A stretch of DNA of 64,000 bases from NCBI RefSeq assembly GCF_002879885.1, contig NZ_PNYA01000027.1, positions 1 to 64,000 of the forward strand. The letters are read 5' to 3'. The translations under genes and the position numbers were made by a program. The stretch comes from Trinickia dabaoshanensis. Lineage in GTDB: Bacteria; Pseudomonadota; Gammaproteobacteria; Burkholderiales; Burkholderiaceae. Below the pieces are notes generated by a model that was not told the DNA's origin, ran no database searches, and was given only the letters and a program-made list of their open reading frames with translations. Shown piece by piece: positions 1 to 8,576 of this stretch. Each line of letters starts with the position of its first letter. The first letter of the stretch is position 1.

Positions 1-85
1 CTCCCCACCCCAGCAGGCTGCTAAAATAGCGGCCCTTCAAAAAAAGCGCGTGCGGCCTTGCTTGCGCGCGCCGTCGTTCGATCTC

Positions 86-628
86 ATGGCAAAACTTCTG
101 ACTGACACCGAATTCCAACGCTTTTCCGAACTCCAGCAAAAGCAAGCCAGCTTCGCCATCACGAGCGAAGAAGCCGACGAACTGCGCGGCATCGTCGAGC
201 GCGCGCAGCAAAAGCGCGACGACCGCGCCGCGGCCATGCACGCGATCGAAACCCACATCGCCCAGTTCGAAATCACGCCCGACGAATTGTTCTCGCCCGA
301 GCAGATCGCCGAGGCCGCACGCGCTTACGGGCTCATCGCCGCCACCAAGAAAGAACGCACGTTGCCGCCCTCGCTGACGCACAACGGCAAGACGTACCAG
401 TGGACTCGCGCGTTGCCCGACGACATTCGCGTGCCCCTGTTCGATGCGTTCAAGGCTGGGCAGTCGATCAAAACTTTCTTGGCCACGCCGAAAGATACGG
501 CGCGCAACGCGGCTACGATCGCCCGCCTCGAAAAGGAAACGGGCGTCGTCTATGCCGATAACTGGCTCGAGGAGCTTTCGATTCAGCGTTCGCTTGTCGA
601 CGACGCCGCCGCTAAGCTCGCGGCTTAA
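86..628 (+). CDS. Hypothetical protein, 180 aa
   Basis: I do not recognise this protein. It is soluble, has no signal peptide or membrane segment, and begins with a charged, probably helical region (residues 1-60, rich in Glu, Gln, Lys, Arg) followed by a short ITPDELF element and a Gln/Trp-containing C-terminal half. The helical N-terminus with an xTPDELF turn loosely recalls H-NS-like oligomerisation domains, but the C-terminal TWxGxGxxP DNA-binding motif of H-NS is absent, so I do not assign that family. The start at 86 (MAKLLTDTEF) is preferred over an upstream in-frame start at 50, whose extra 12 residues are arginine/cysteine-rich and look non-coding. It converges on the Pat-like gene, with a hairpin between them. 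Confidence 0.7.
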   Translation: MAKLLTDTEFQRFSELQQKQASFAITSEEADELRGIVERAQQKRDDRAAAMHAIETHIAQFEITPDELFSPEQIAEAARAYGLIAATKKERTLPPSLTHNGKTYQWTRALPDDIRVPLFDAFKAGQSIKTFLATPKDTARNAATIARLEKETGVVYADNWLEELSIQRSLVDDAAAKLAA

Positions 629-648
629 CCGGTCGTCCACGCAGATCT

Positions 649-670
649 GCCGGCCGCAACGGCGGCCGGC
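649..670. terminator. Hairpin between convergent genes
   Basis: A perfect 9-bp stem, GCCGGCCGC / GCGGCCGGC, with a 4-nt AACG loop lies between the stop codons of two convergent genes (628 and 680). There is no T-run on either side, so it would act as an imperfect bidirectional terminator or transcript-stabilising hairpin. Confidence 0.5.
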
Positions 671-679
671 CACGCGCAA

Positions 680-3067
680 TCAAGACGCAGGCGCCGCATC
701 ACGCAAGGGTAGCCTCACCTCGACGACGGCGGGATCCGCTGTCGAACGCATCTCGAAGCCCAACGTCTTGACGAGCCCGAGCATCGGGGCGTTCTCGCGC
801 AACACCTCGCCGACGATCCATCGGGTGCCGCGCGAGCGGACATAAGCCACCATCCGCTCCATCAGCATTCGGCCCAATCCCCGCCCTTTCAGATCCGATC
901 TCAATGCCACCGCGAATTCGGCGCACTCGTTATCCGGGTCGGTGATCGTGCGTACGACGCCCAGCGTCGCCTCGCGCCCGCCTTCGTCCGCCGTCGCAAT
1001 CAATGCCATCTCGCGGTCGTAGTCGATCTGCGTCATGCGCGCGAGCTGCGTATGGTCGAAGCCGCTTACCGCCCCGAAAAATCGCAAGCGCAAGTCGTCC
1101 GGCGTCATGGCCGCGATGAGCGCGCTGTGAGCCGCCTCGTCTTCCGGACGGATCGGCCGTATCGTCAAGCGACGGCCGCGCCAATCGACGGTCTCCTCGA
1201 GTTGCCGCGGATACGGCACGATCGCGAGCCGCCCGCGCGCAGCACCGAGCGTCACGCAAGGTGCGATGAGTGCCACCTGCGTGCGCGTCACCTTCAGAGA
1301 CGCCGTCATGCCGACGATCCACTCCACGCAGCAGACGACTTCCGACAACGCCGTGAGCGCGTCGAGCACGGGCCCGACGGCCGCGAGCCGCGCGTAGGGC
1401 GACCGGGAGACGATCTCGCGCGCCAGCACCGGATTGAGCGGAGGCAGGCCGTACGCGACGAACGGCGCCGACAAGCCGTCGGCGGCCGGCGCGATAAATT
1501 CGAACACGGGTCCGAAGTCGGGATCGTCCCGCAAGGTCACGGTGACATCGACGACATGCTCGTCGTCATGCTGCGCGCCGGGCGCAGGGTTCGCTCCACG
1601 CGCCTCGACCTGCAATCCAAAGCCACGCAGCATCCGCGCCGCCTCTTCTCCGCCAAGCTCGGTGCGCCCCGCATCGAGCGCCGCTTTCGCCTGCGCCTGC
1701 GCGGCCTCGATGGATGCGGGGACATGCGCGGGCAACCCCTCCGGGGTCTGCATCAGCAACTGTCGGCCGAGCCGATAGTCCACCAAACGGGCGAATGCGC
1801 GTGCGAGCCGGTGCGGCGTCGAATGCACCGCAATCCCATGCGCGCGCAGCGCGTCGCGCGTCGCTTCGTCCACGCCGCCGAAGAAGCAAGCCAACAGCCC
1901 GCGATAGGCGAAACGCTGACGCTCGATCAATACGCGCGCGACGTCGGCCACGGGCGCGCTCAACGTCGAGGCGTGCACGACGAAGGCCGTGCCGGTCTCG
2001 CGGTGCGGCGCGAGCGCCTCTAGGGCCGCCCCGAAATGTTCGGGCAGCGCATCGTTGCCGAGCACGAGCGGATTGCCGGGCGCGGCATGGGGCAACGCCG
2101 CGGACACTGAAGCCTGCGCCGCCCCCGGCCACTGCGCGAGCGTCGTGCCGGCTTGCGCGAACGCATCGGCCGCCAGCGCCGCGACGCCGCGGTCGCTCGT
2201 CACCACGGTGGCCGAGGAGCTCGCCGCGATACGGCCGACGCCGAGCGTTTCGATCTCGTCGATCAAATCGTCGAGCGATTCGACGCGCACCATGCCCGCC
2301 CGCCGAAACGCGGATGCGAACAGCGCGTCTCGCGGATCGGAGCGGCCCGTGCGCAGCACGAGCACAGGCTTGTTGCGCGCCGCGGCGCGCGCCGCCGACA
2401 TGAACTTGCGCGCCGCTCGCACGACGGACAATTCGAGCAAAATCGCCCGCGTGCCGGAGTCGCTCGCGAGATAGTCCAGCACGTCGCCCGCATCGACATC
2501 GGCCTCGCCGCCCAGCGCGATCGCGTGGGAAAAGCCCAAGCCTCGCGCCTCGGCCCACCCCAACACGGCGTTCGTCAGGGCGTTCGATTGCGAGACCCAT
2601 GCCACGCCGCCCGCCTTGACCGTGGAAGACGGTGCGCCCAAATGCGCATGGAGCGCCGGCGTGACGACGCCCACGCTGCCCGGCCCCACGATCCGCAGCA
2701 AGTAGGGCTTGGCCGCCGCCAACGCCCGCGCGAGCTCGGGCGAGTCCGCCCCGGACTTGGTATCGCTCACGACAATGGCCGCGCGCGTGCCGAGCCGGCC
2801 AAGCTTGTCGACGATCTCGGGCCACGTCTGGCTCGGCGTGCAAATCAGCGCAACACTGGGCGGTTCGAGCAGATCGGCGACGTCGCTGAAGACGGCCCGT
2901 CCATCGAGGTCGGCGTATTTCGGGTTGACGGGCCAAACCGGCCCCTCGAACCCGCCGGCCAGCACCTGGCGCCACACCTTGGCGCCGACGCTTTCAGCCC
3001 GAGCCGAAGCGCCGACGACAGCGACCGATTTCGGCCGGAATAACACATCGAGGTTGCGTACGGTCAT
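680..3067 (-). CDS. Pat-like acyl-CoA synthetase / GNAT acetyltransferase
   Basis: This belongs to the ADP-forming acyl-CoA synthetase-like proteins with a C-terminal GNAT domain (Pat/PatZ type), which acetylate lysines of metabolic enzymes such as acetyl-CoA synthetase. Order: CoA-binding Rossmann domain (about 1-135, LFRPKSVAVVGAS near the start), ligase-like domains (about 145-460), a short ATP-grasp-like remnant (about 460-610) and a GNAT domain (about 625-790, with GRGLGRMLM as the acetyl-CoA loop). The ATP-grasp part looks degenerate: the usual KIVSPDIxHKSDVGG-type stretch is missing, and the protein (795 aa) is shorter than typical Pat (about 880-900). Ligase activity is therefore probably lost while acetyltransferase activity could remain (inference). 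A GTG at 3079 is an alternative start. The gene is monocistronic. Confidence 0.82.
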   Translation of the reverse strand: MTVRNLDVLFRPKSVAVVGASARAESVGAKVWRQVLAGGFEGPVWPVNPKYADLDGRAVFSDVADLLEPPSVALICTPSQTWPEIVDKLGRLGTRAAIVVSDTKSGADSPELARALAAAKPYLLRIVGPGSVGVVTPALHAHLGAPSSTVKAGGVAWVSQSNALTNAVLGWAEARGLGFSHAIALGGEADVDAGDVLDYLASDSGTRAILLELSVVRAARKFMSAARAAARNKPVLVLRTGRSDPRDALFASAFRRAGMVRVESLDDLIDEIETLGVGRIAASSSATVVTSDRGVAALAADAFAQAGTTLAQWPGAAQASVSAALPHAAPGNPLVLGNDALPEHFGAALEALAPHRETGTAFVVHASTLSAPVADVARVLIERQRFAYRGLLACFFGGVDEATRDALRAHGIAVHSTPHRLARAFARLVDYRLGRQLLMQTPEGLPAHVPASIEAAQAQAKAALDAGRTELGGEEAARMLRGFGLQVEARGANPAPGAQHDDEHVVDVTVTLRDDPDFGPVFEFIAPAADGLSAPFVAYGLPPLNPVLAREIVSRSPYARLAAVGPVLDALTALSEVVCCVEWIVGMTASLKVTRTQVALIAPCVTLGAARGRLAIVPYPRQLEETVDWRGRRLTIRPIRPEDEAAHSALIAAMTPDDLRLRFFGAVSGFDHTQLARMTQIDYDREMALIATADEGGREATLGVVRTITDPDNECAEFAVALRSDLKGRGLGRMLMERMVAYVRSRGTRWIVGEVLRENAPMLGLVKTLGFEMRSTADPAVVEVRLPLRDAAPAS

Positions 3068-3170
3068 GGCTGCGCACACCTACCGGAGAAAAAAGGAAGA
3101 AAGCCGCATCGAACGCCGGTTACCGCCCCGGTAGCATAGGCGATGCCGATGTCGATTGCGCGCGCTTGCA

Positions 3171-4301
3171 TCAATCGAGCGACTTGCGAAACCGCAGCAC
3201 GCTGGCGGTCAACATCGCCAGCGCCAATAACGCCATGGCCCCGAACTGCGGCCATAGCGATTCGAAACCGACGCCCTTTAGAAACACGGCGCGCAACACG
3301 ACGAGGAAGTAGCGCAGCGGATTGAGGTACGTGAGCCATTGCAGCACGCGCGGCATCGCGGAGATCGGAAACGCGAATCCCGACAAGATGAAAATCGGAT
3401 TGACGAGGAAGAAGTTCAGCGCGAACGCTTGCTGCTGTGTGCGCGAGAACGTCGAAAGCAACAATCCGAGGCCGATGACGGCGAACAAGAAAAGCACCAC
3501 GCCCGCCATCATGACCCACGCACTGCCGACAAAAGGCACGCCGAACCAGGCGACGCCGAGCGCCGTGACGATCGCCACATCGCCCAGGCCGATCAAAAAC
3601 GACGGCACGGTCTTGCCGAGAATGAATTCGACGGGCCGGATCGGGCTGACCATGATCTGCTCGAGCGTGCCCACTTCGCGTTCGCGCACTATGGCGAATG
3701 CGGTCAAGCTGACCACTTGCAGCAGCGTCAACGTGCCGACCACGCCGGGAATGAAGAACCATCGATCGTCGAGTCCATCATTGAACCAAGGCCGCTCGCG
3801 GATCGCAACGGAGACGGCCCGGGGCGCCAAGCCGGCGCGCGAGGGCCAAGCCGCCGCGACGCGATCGCTTTGGTACTGGGTCACGATGCTACTGACATAG
3901 CCAAGCGCGATCAGGGCGGTGTTCGAGTTCGTGCCGTCGACGAGCACTTGCAACGGCGCGCCGGCGCCATCGTTGAGCGACTGCGCGAAGCCGGCATGAA
4001 TGACGACCGCCACTTGCACGTTCCCGGTATCGAGTTCGTGCGCAATCTCCTTTTGCGAGCGAGCGAAATCGACGATGTCGAAGCGGCCGTTCGCCGTAAA
4101 GCGTGCAATCAAATCGCGGCTCGCTTGGCTGCCGTCCAGATCGAGCACGGCCGTGGAAACGTGGCTAACGGTAAACGTCGCCGCATAGCCATAGACGAAC
4201 ACCTGCATCACGAGCGGCACGACGAGCCGAAAGAGCGCCCACCTGTCTCGCTTCAATTCGAGAAACTCTTTGACGAGCATCGCGTACACGCGTTCGAACA
4301 T
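3171..4301 (-). CDS. ABC-2 type permease, second permease of exporter operon
   Basis: Inner-membrane permease of the ABC-2 exporter family, resembling E. coli YbhR/YhhJ. It has one N-terminal membrane segment (about 22-42), a periplasmic domain of roughly 130 residues, then five or six C-terminal segments (about 170-375) around the family-typical region IVREREVGTLEQIMVSP. The start at 4301 has a strong ribosome site (GGGAG, 6 nt away); a TTG at 4322 would add seven residues. It is the last of five co-oriented genes, 50 bp after the other permease. The pair probably forms a heterodimeric channel energised by the two ATPases upstream in the operon. Substrate unknown; related systems export drugs or cations. 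Confidence 0.87.
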   Translation of the reverse strand: MFERVYAMLVKEFLELKRDRWALFRLVVPLVMQVFVYGYAATFTVSHVSTAVLDLDGSQASRDLIARFTANGRFDIVDFARSQKEIAHELDTGNVQVAVVIHAGFAQSLNDGAGAPLQVLVDGTNSNTALIALGYVSSIVTQYQSDRVAAAWPSRAGLAPRAVSVAIRERPWFNDGLDDRWFFIPGVVGTLTLLQVVSLTAFAIVREREVGTLEQIMVSPIRPVEFILGKTVPSFLIGLGDVAIVTALGVAWFGVPFVGSAWVMMAGVVLFLFAVIGLGLLLSTFSRTQQQAFALNFFLVNPIFILSGFAFPISAMPRVLQWLTYLNPLRYFLVVLRAVFLKGVGFESLWPQFGAMALLALAMLTASVLRFRKSLD

Positions 4302-4351
4302 CGACGGCTCCCACTCGCTCAATCGTTTTTAAGTTAGGGTTCCTAAACGAA

Positions 4352-5488
4352 TCAATCGAGGTGCTTGCGAAAGGCGCGCACGCTGAGCCAGCCGATGACG
4401 AGCGCATAAGCGGCGAGCGCCGCGACCGGAATCGCGAGGTCGATCAAGGTGCTGCCTTTCAGAAACACTGAGCGCAAGATCGTCACGTAATAGCGGGCGT
4501 ACACCAGCAGCGTGACGGCCCGAATCGGCGCCGGCATCTGCTCGATCGCGAAGGTATAGCCCGAGAGCATCGTCGTGGGCAACATGGTCAGCAGCAACGC
4601 GACTTGGCTCGCGCCGAGTTGGCTGTGGATACGCACCGACATCAAATAGCCGATACCGAGCACGACCAGCGTGAACAAGGCCGTGGTAGCCGCCAGCGTG
4701 AGCAGGCTGCCGCGAAACGGGACGTGAAACCAATACACAGCGCCGACGATGCAGAAAACGGCATCGGTAAAGCCGATCGCGAAGTAAGGGACGAGCTTGC
4801 CGAGCATGAGTTCGAGGGCCGTGACCGGTGTCGAGATCAACTGCTCCATGGTGCCGCGCTCCCATTCGCGGGCGACCGTCAGCGAGGTCAATTGCGCGCC
4901 GACGAGCGCAAGAATGACGGCGACCACGCCCGGAATGATGAAATTGCGGCTGTCCAACCCCTCGTTGTACCAAACGCGCGGTTCGAAATCGATCGTGCCT
5001 ACGGTGGGCACGGGCATCCCGTGATCGGCGGCCCAGCGCGTTTCGAAATCGGCCGTGGTTCTCGCGACGACGCCTTGCGCATAGCCGATCGCGATGTTCG
5101 TCGTGTTCGTATCGGTCGCATCGAAAACGGCTTGCACCGGCGCAACGCCGGTCGTCGTCAACACGCGCGTGAAATCGACGGGAATCGTGACGACGCCCGC
5201 GCAGCGCCCGCGGTCGATCGCCTCGCGCACGGACGGCTCGCTCGCCAAAGCGCGCTGCGAGGCGAACCACCCCGACGCGACGAAGCGCTCGACGAGTTCG
5301 CGGCTCGCCTGCGTGTGGGCCTCGTCGCGCACGCACAGCGGCACATGCCGAATGTCGAGGCTCACGCCGTACCCGAGCAGCAGCATCTGCATCAGCGGCA
5401 TCAGCAACGCGATGGCGAGACTGCGCGAATCGCGCCAGATTTGCAGGGCTTCCTTGTAGGCGATGGCGAGCAGACGACGCGGCTTCAT
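4352..5488 (-). CDS. ABC-2 type permease, first permease of exporter operon
   Basis: Inner-membrane ABC-2 permease of 378 aa resembling YbhS. It has an N-terminal segment (SLAIALLMPLMQMLLLGYGV), a large periplasmic loop, and a C-terminal membrane bundle that includes AREWERGTMEQLISTPV, the same signature region as in the downstream permease. The ATG overlaps the stop of the preceding ATPase gene by 4 nt (ATGA), indicating translational coupling. The two permeases share architecture but are clearly diverged, as expected for a heterodimer. A much longer reading frame in this frame extends upstream, but that part is antisense-like noise across the ATPase gene. Confidence 0.88.
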   Translation of the reverse strand: MKPRRLLAIAYKEALQIWRDSRSLAIALLMPLMQMLLLGYGVSLDIRHVPLCVRDEAHTQASRELVERFVASGWFASQRALASEPSVREAIDRGRCAGVVTIPVDFTRVLTTTGVAPVQAVFDATDTNTTNIAIGYAQGVVARTTADFETRWAADHGMPVPTVGTIDFEPRVWYNEGLDSRNFIIPGVVAVILALVGAQLTSLTVAREWERGTMEQLISTPVTALELMLGKLVPYFAIGFTDAVFCIVGAVYWFHVPFRGSLLTLAATTALFTLVVLGIGYLMSVRIHSQLGASQVALLLTMLPTTMLSGYTFAIEQMPAPIRAVTLLVYARYYVTILRSVFLKGSTLIDLAIPVAALAAYALVIGWLSVRAFRKHLD

Positions 5489-6483
5489 GGGCTCTCCCCC
5501 ACCCGCGCCGAGCCGCTCGCGATGTCCCCTTTTGCGCTCGCCCGCGTAACGAGTTGCACGAACACGTCTTCCAAGCCGGGGCGAATCGGCGCGAGCGCAA
5601 CCGCCTCGATGCCTTTGCCCGCGAGCCAAGCCGGTAAGGCCGCGGCGGTCGATGCGGCCGGCGCGCCGGGCCCATCGGCGAGCAGCACGTGCAGTTTGTC
5701 GCCGAAAATCGCGGCATCGAGCACACCCGGCGCTTCGCGCAGCGCGACGACGGCCTCGCCCAGCGCCGGGCTCGCACACTCGTAGAGCACCCCGCCCAAC
5801 TGTTCGCCGCGCAGCTCGTTCGGGCTGCCGACGGTGATGAGGCGGCCCGCATCGATCAGCGCGATGCGGTTGCAATACTCGGCCTCGTCCATGTAATGCG
5901 TGGAGACGAGCACGGTCACGCCGTCGCCGGCCAACTGATGGATCAGGTCCCAGAATCGCCGGCGCGCTTGCGGCTCGACGCCCGACGTGGGTTCGTCGAG
6001 AAACAGCACGGGCGGTCGATGCAAGATCGCGCAGCCGAGCGCGAGGCGCTGCCGCCAGCCCCCCGCCAAGGTTCTCACGAGCGTATCTTCGCGCCCCTCG
6101 ATACCCGCCATCTCGATGGCGAACCGCATCCGCTCGGCGAACACCGCGCGCGGCACGCGGTAAATGCCCGCGAAAAAGCGCAGATTCTCGCGGCAGGTCA
6201 AATCGCCGTAGAGCGAGAACTTCTGCGACATATAGCCGATGTGAGTACGCACTACCTCGGGTTCGCGCGCGACATCGTAGCCCGCCACCGATGCGCTGCC
6301 GGCACTCGGCGCGAGCAGCGCGCACAGCATGCGAATCGTCGTGGATTTACCCGAACCGTTCGGGCCGATGAAGCCGACCACCTCACCCTTGCCGATCGTG
6401 AGATCGAGTCCATCGACAGCCGTGAAATTGCCGAAGCGCTTCGTGAGGCCGCGCGCAACCACGACCGGAGCCGGGGTGTTCAT
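5485..6483 (-). CDS. ABC transporter ATP-binding protein (second ATPase)
   Basis: Nucleotide-binding subunit of the exporter, 332 aa. Visible motifs: Walker A GPNGSGKST near residue 40, a Q-loop region (GYMSQKFSLYGDLT), an ABC signature that reads LAGGWRQRLALG rather than canonical LSGGQ, Walker B VLFLDEPTSGVEP and the H-loop STHYMDEAEY. The C-terminal ~90 residues are the extension seen in YbhF/drug-resistance ATPases. The start overlaps the stop of the upstream ATPase gene by 4 nt and its own stop overlaps the permease start by 4 nt. In E. coli YbhF the two ATPase domains are one polypeptide; here they are separate genes. Confidence 0.9.
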   Translation of the reverse strand: MNTPAPVVVARGLTKRFGNFTAVDGLDLTIGKGEVVGFIGPNGSGKSTTIRMLCALLAPSAGSASVAGYDVAREPEVVRTHIGYMSQKFSLYGDLTCRENLRFFAGIYRVPRAVFAERMRFAIEMAGIEGREDTLVRTLAGGWRQRLALGCAILHRPPVLFLDEPTSGVEPQARRRFWDLIHQLAGDGVTVLVSTHYMDEAEYCNRIALIDAGRLITVGSPNELRGEQLGGVLYECASPALGEAVVALREAPGVLDAAIFGDKLHVLLADGPGAPAASTAAALPAWLAGKGIEAVALAPIRPGLEDVFVQLVTRASAKGDIASGSARVGESP

Positions 6484-7403
6484 ATGGCATCTCCCACCAG
6501 CGCCACGAAGACGTCCTCGATGCCGGGCTCCACCGTCTCGATCGACGTATGCTCGATCGCCGCGGCGCCGAGCCGCGCTTTCAATTCGACGCTGCGCGAT
6601 GCGTCGTCGACCCGCACGTGCACGCGGTCGCCCATCAGCAACACGCCGAGCACGCCGGGCGCGTCCGCGAGCACATCGCGAATCGCGCGCGGGGCCGCGC
6701 CGGAGATCGAGAGCAACGCGCCTCGCAAACCACGTTTGAGCGACTCCGGCGTCGCGCAATCGCGCACCTCGCCCGCATGCAGCAACGCAAGCCGCGAGCA
6801 CCGCTGCGCCTCGTCCATATAGGCCGTCGACATAACGATCGTCACGCCCTGATCGCGCAATTGGTACAAGATGGCCCAGAACTCGCGCCGGGAAACAGGA
6901 TCGACGCCCGTCGTCGGCTCGTCCAGCAACAACACCTTCGGCGTGTGGATGAGCGCGCACACGAGCCCGAGCTTTTGCTTCATGCCGCCCGACAACTGCC
7001 CCGCGAGCCGATGCTTGAATGGCGCGAGCCCGGCCGCGTCGAGCAGTTGCGCCATGCGCTCGCGATAGGACTTGCGCGGCACTTCGAACAGCTCGCCGTA
7101 GAAGAAGGCGTTCTCGGCGACGGTCAAATCCTCATACAGACCGAAGCGCTGCGGCATGTAGCCGAGGGCGGTTTTGGCGCGCTCCGGATCGGCGGCCACG
7201 TCGATTCCTTCGAGCACGATGCGGCCGGAATCGGGATGCAATACCGCCGCGAGCATGCGAATGAGCGTGGTCTTGCCCGCTCCGTCGGGACCGACGAGCC
7301 CGAAAATCTCCCCGCGTTCGATCGCGAGCGTGACGTCGTGCACGGCTTGGAGCGCGCCGAAGCGGCGTCCGACGTGCTCGATGACGATCGCCGTCTCGCT
7401 CAT
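6480..7403 (-). CDS. ABC transporter ATP-binding protein (first ATPase)
   Basis: Nucleotide-binding subunit of 307 aa with canonical motifs: Walker A GPDGAGKTT, Q-loop GYMPQRFGLYEDLT, signature LSGGMKQKLG, Walker B VLLLDEPTTGVDP, and STAYMDEAQR, where the usual H-loop histidine (STHYMDEA in its partner) is replaced by alanine. With the next ATPase gene it corresponds to the N-terminal half of a YbhF-type double ATPase. One site with a weak signature (partner) and one lacking the H-loop histidine (this protein) suggests an asymmetric ATPase pair (inference from the two sequences). It overlaps the adaptor gene stop by 4 nt. Confidence 0.9.
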   Translation of the reverse strand: MSETAIVIEHVGRRFGALQAVHDVTLAIERGEIFGLVGPDGAGKTTLIRMLAAVLHPDSGRIVLEGIDVAADPERAKTALGYMPQRFGLYEDLTVAENAFFYGELFEVPRKSYRERMAQLLDAAGLAPFKHRLAGQLSGGMKQKLGLVCALIHTPKVLLLDEPTTGVDPVSRREFWAILYQLRDQGVTIVMSTAYMDEAQRCSRLALLHAGEVRDCATPESLKRGLRGALLSISGAAPRAIRDVLADAPGVLGVLLMGDRVHVRVDDASRSVELKARLGAAAIEHTSIETVEPGIEDVFVALVGDAI

Positions 7404-8422
7404 TGCCCGCTCGCGCGCACCGCGATCGACGCATCGGCCGGCATGCCGGGGAGCAACTCGTGCGTTGGATTGTCGATGTCGATCCGGATGCGATAGACGA
7501 GGGTGACGCGCTGTGCATGCGTTTCGACGGTCTTGGGTGTGAACTCCGCGCGCGGCGAGATGAAGCTGACTCGTCCGCTGTAGGTTTTGGCCGGATAGGC
7601 ATCGGTGCTGATATCGACGCGCTGTCCGAGCCGAATGCGACCGACGTCCGGTTCGTTCACATAGGCCCGCAACCAGACGTGATCCAGTTCGTCGATCGTA
7701 AACAGGGCGACGCCGGGCCCGGCCAGTTGCCCCAATTCGGCTTCACGCACCGTAATGACGCCATCGAACGGCGCCCGTAGCTCCGCGTACGACAACGTCG
7801 TCTCGTCGAGGGCCAGTTTGGCACGGGCCGCCTCGACGTTGGCCGCCGCCAGCACGACGGCGTTGCGCGCGGCATCGACGAGCGCCTGATCGTGCGCGAG
7901 TTGCGCCGCCGATTGCTCGCGCGCCGTCAGCGCGAGATCGCGGGCTTGTTGCGAAACGGCCTGGTGCTTGGCGAGCGTATCGGCCCGCGTGTAGTCCAGT
8001 TGTTTTTGCGCTAGGTCGAAGCGGTCGCTGGTCACACTGCTCGTCGCCGCCGCCAGCGTGCTGCGATTGGCCTCCACTTGCGCCGCCTGCACGGCGAGAC
8101 TCGCCCGATCGATCTCCACTTGCCGCCGGTACAGCCGGTCGTCGAGCCGGGCGAGTACCGTGCCCTGGGCCACGCGGGCGCCCTCGTCGAACGGCAAATA
8201 GACGATGGGCGCCTGAACCTGGGTCACGCTAAGCACGCTTTCATGCGCCTCGATGTTGCCCGAGACGACGATGCGCGGCGGCAGATCGGCCGATCCGAAC
8301 AACGACGACCAATGCCATGCCCCGTACGAACTCGCCGCCACCGCAAGCGCAACGAGCACCCAGAAGGGCATCGAATTCGCGCGCAACCGCGCGCGCCAGC
8401 GGGTGACGAAATCGGGGGCCAT
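7400..8422 (-). CDS. HlyD-family periplasmic adaptor of ABC exporter
   Basis: Membrane-fusion (adaptor) protein of about 340 aa, YbhG-like. A single N-terminal membrane anchor (about residues 16-36: FWVLVALAVAASSYGAW) precedes a lipoyl/barrel-sandwich region (GNIEAHESVLSVTQVQAPI), a long alpha-helical hairpin (about 95-190) and a beta-barrel with the second lipoyl half (LRAPFDGVITVREAELGQ). First gene of the five-gene operon adaptor-ATPase-ATPase-permease-permease, transcribed away from the macA-like gene. A GTG at 8431 is an alternative start; neither start has a strong ribosome site. The adaptor would dock on an outer-membrane channel, perhaps the NodT-type protein encoded nearby on the other strand. 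Confidence 0.88.
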   Translation of the reverse strand: MAPDFVTRWRARLRANSMPFWVLVALAVAASSYGAWHWSSLFGSADLPPRIVVSGNIEAHESVLSVTQVQAPIVYLPFDEGARVAQGTVLARLDDRLYRRQVEIDRASLAVQAAQVEANRSTLAAATSSVTSDRFDLAQKQLDYTRADTLAKHQAVSQQARDLALTAREQSAAQLAHDQALVDAARNAVVLAAANVEAARAKLALDETTLSYAELRAPFDGVITVREAELGQLAGPGVALFTIDELDHVWLRAYVNEPDVGRIRLGQRVDISTDAYPAKTYSGRVSFISPRAEFTPKTVETHAQRVTLVYRIRIDIDNPTHELLPGMPADASIAVRASGQ

Positions 8423-8576
8423 GTTCGGCACTCTACGCAGGCCCGGGCGGCGATCGTTTGATACGGGTCAAGGCCTCTGGGCATAGGCGGGCCGATGATG
8501 GCCGCATCGGGGCATGCGGCCCGGCGGACGATCGGCGTCCGTGCGGACCGGCGTCTCGTTGAAATAGAGGAATTGC

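Noticed and set aside
1052-2023. 323-codon plus-strand open frame opposite the Pat-like gene
   Set aside because: Arginine/histidine-rich shadow typical of GC-rich antisense frames; the minus-strand frame has recognisable domains.
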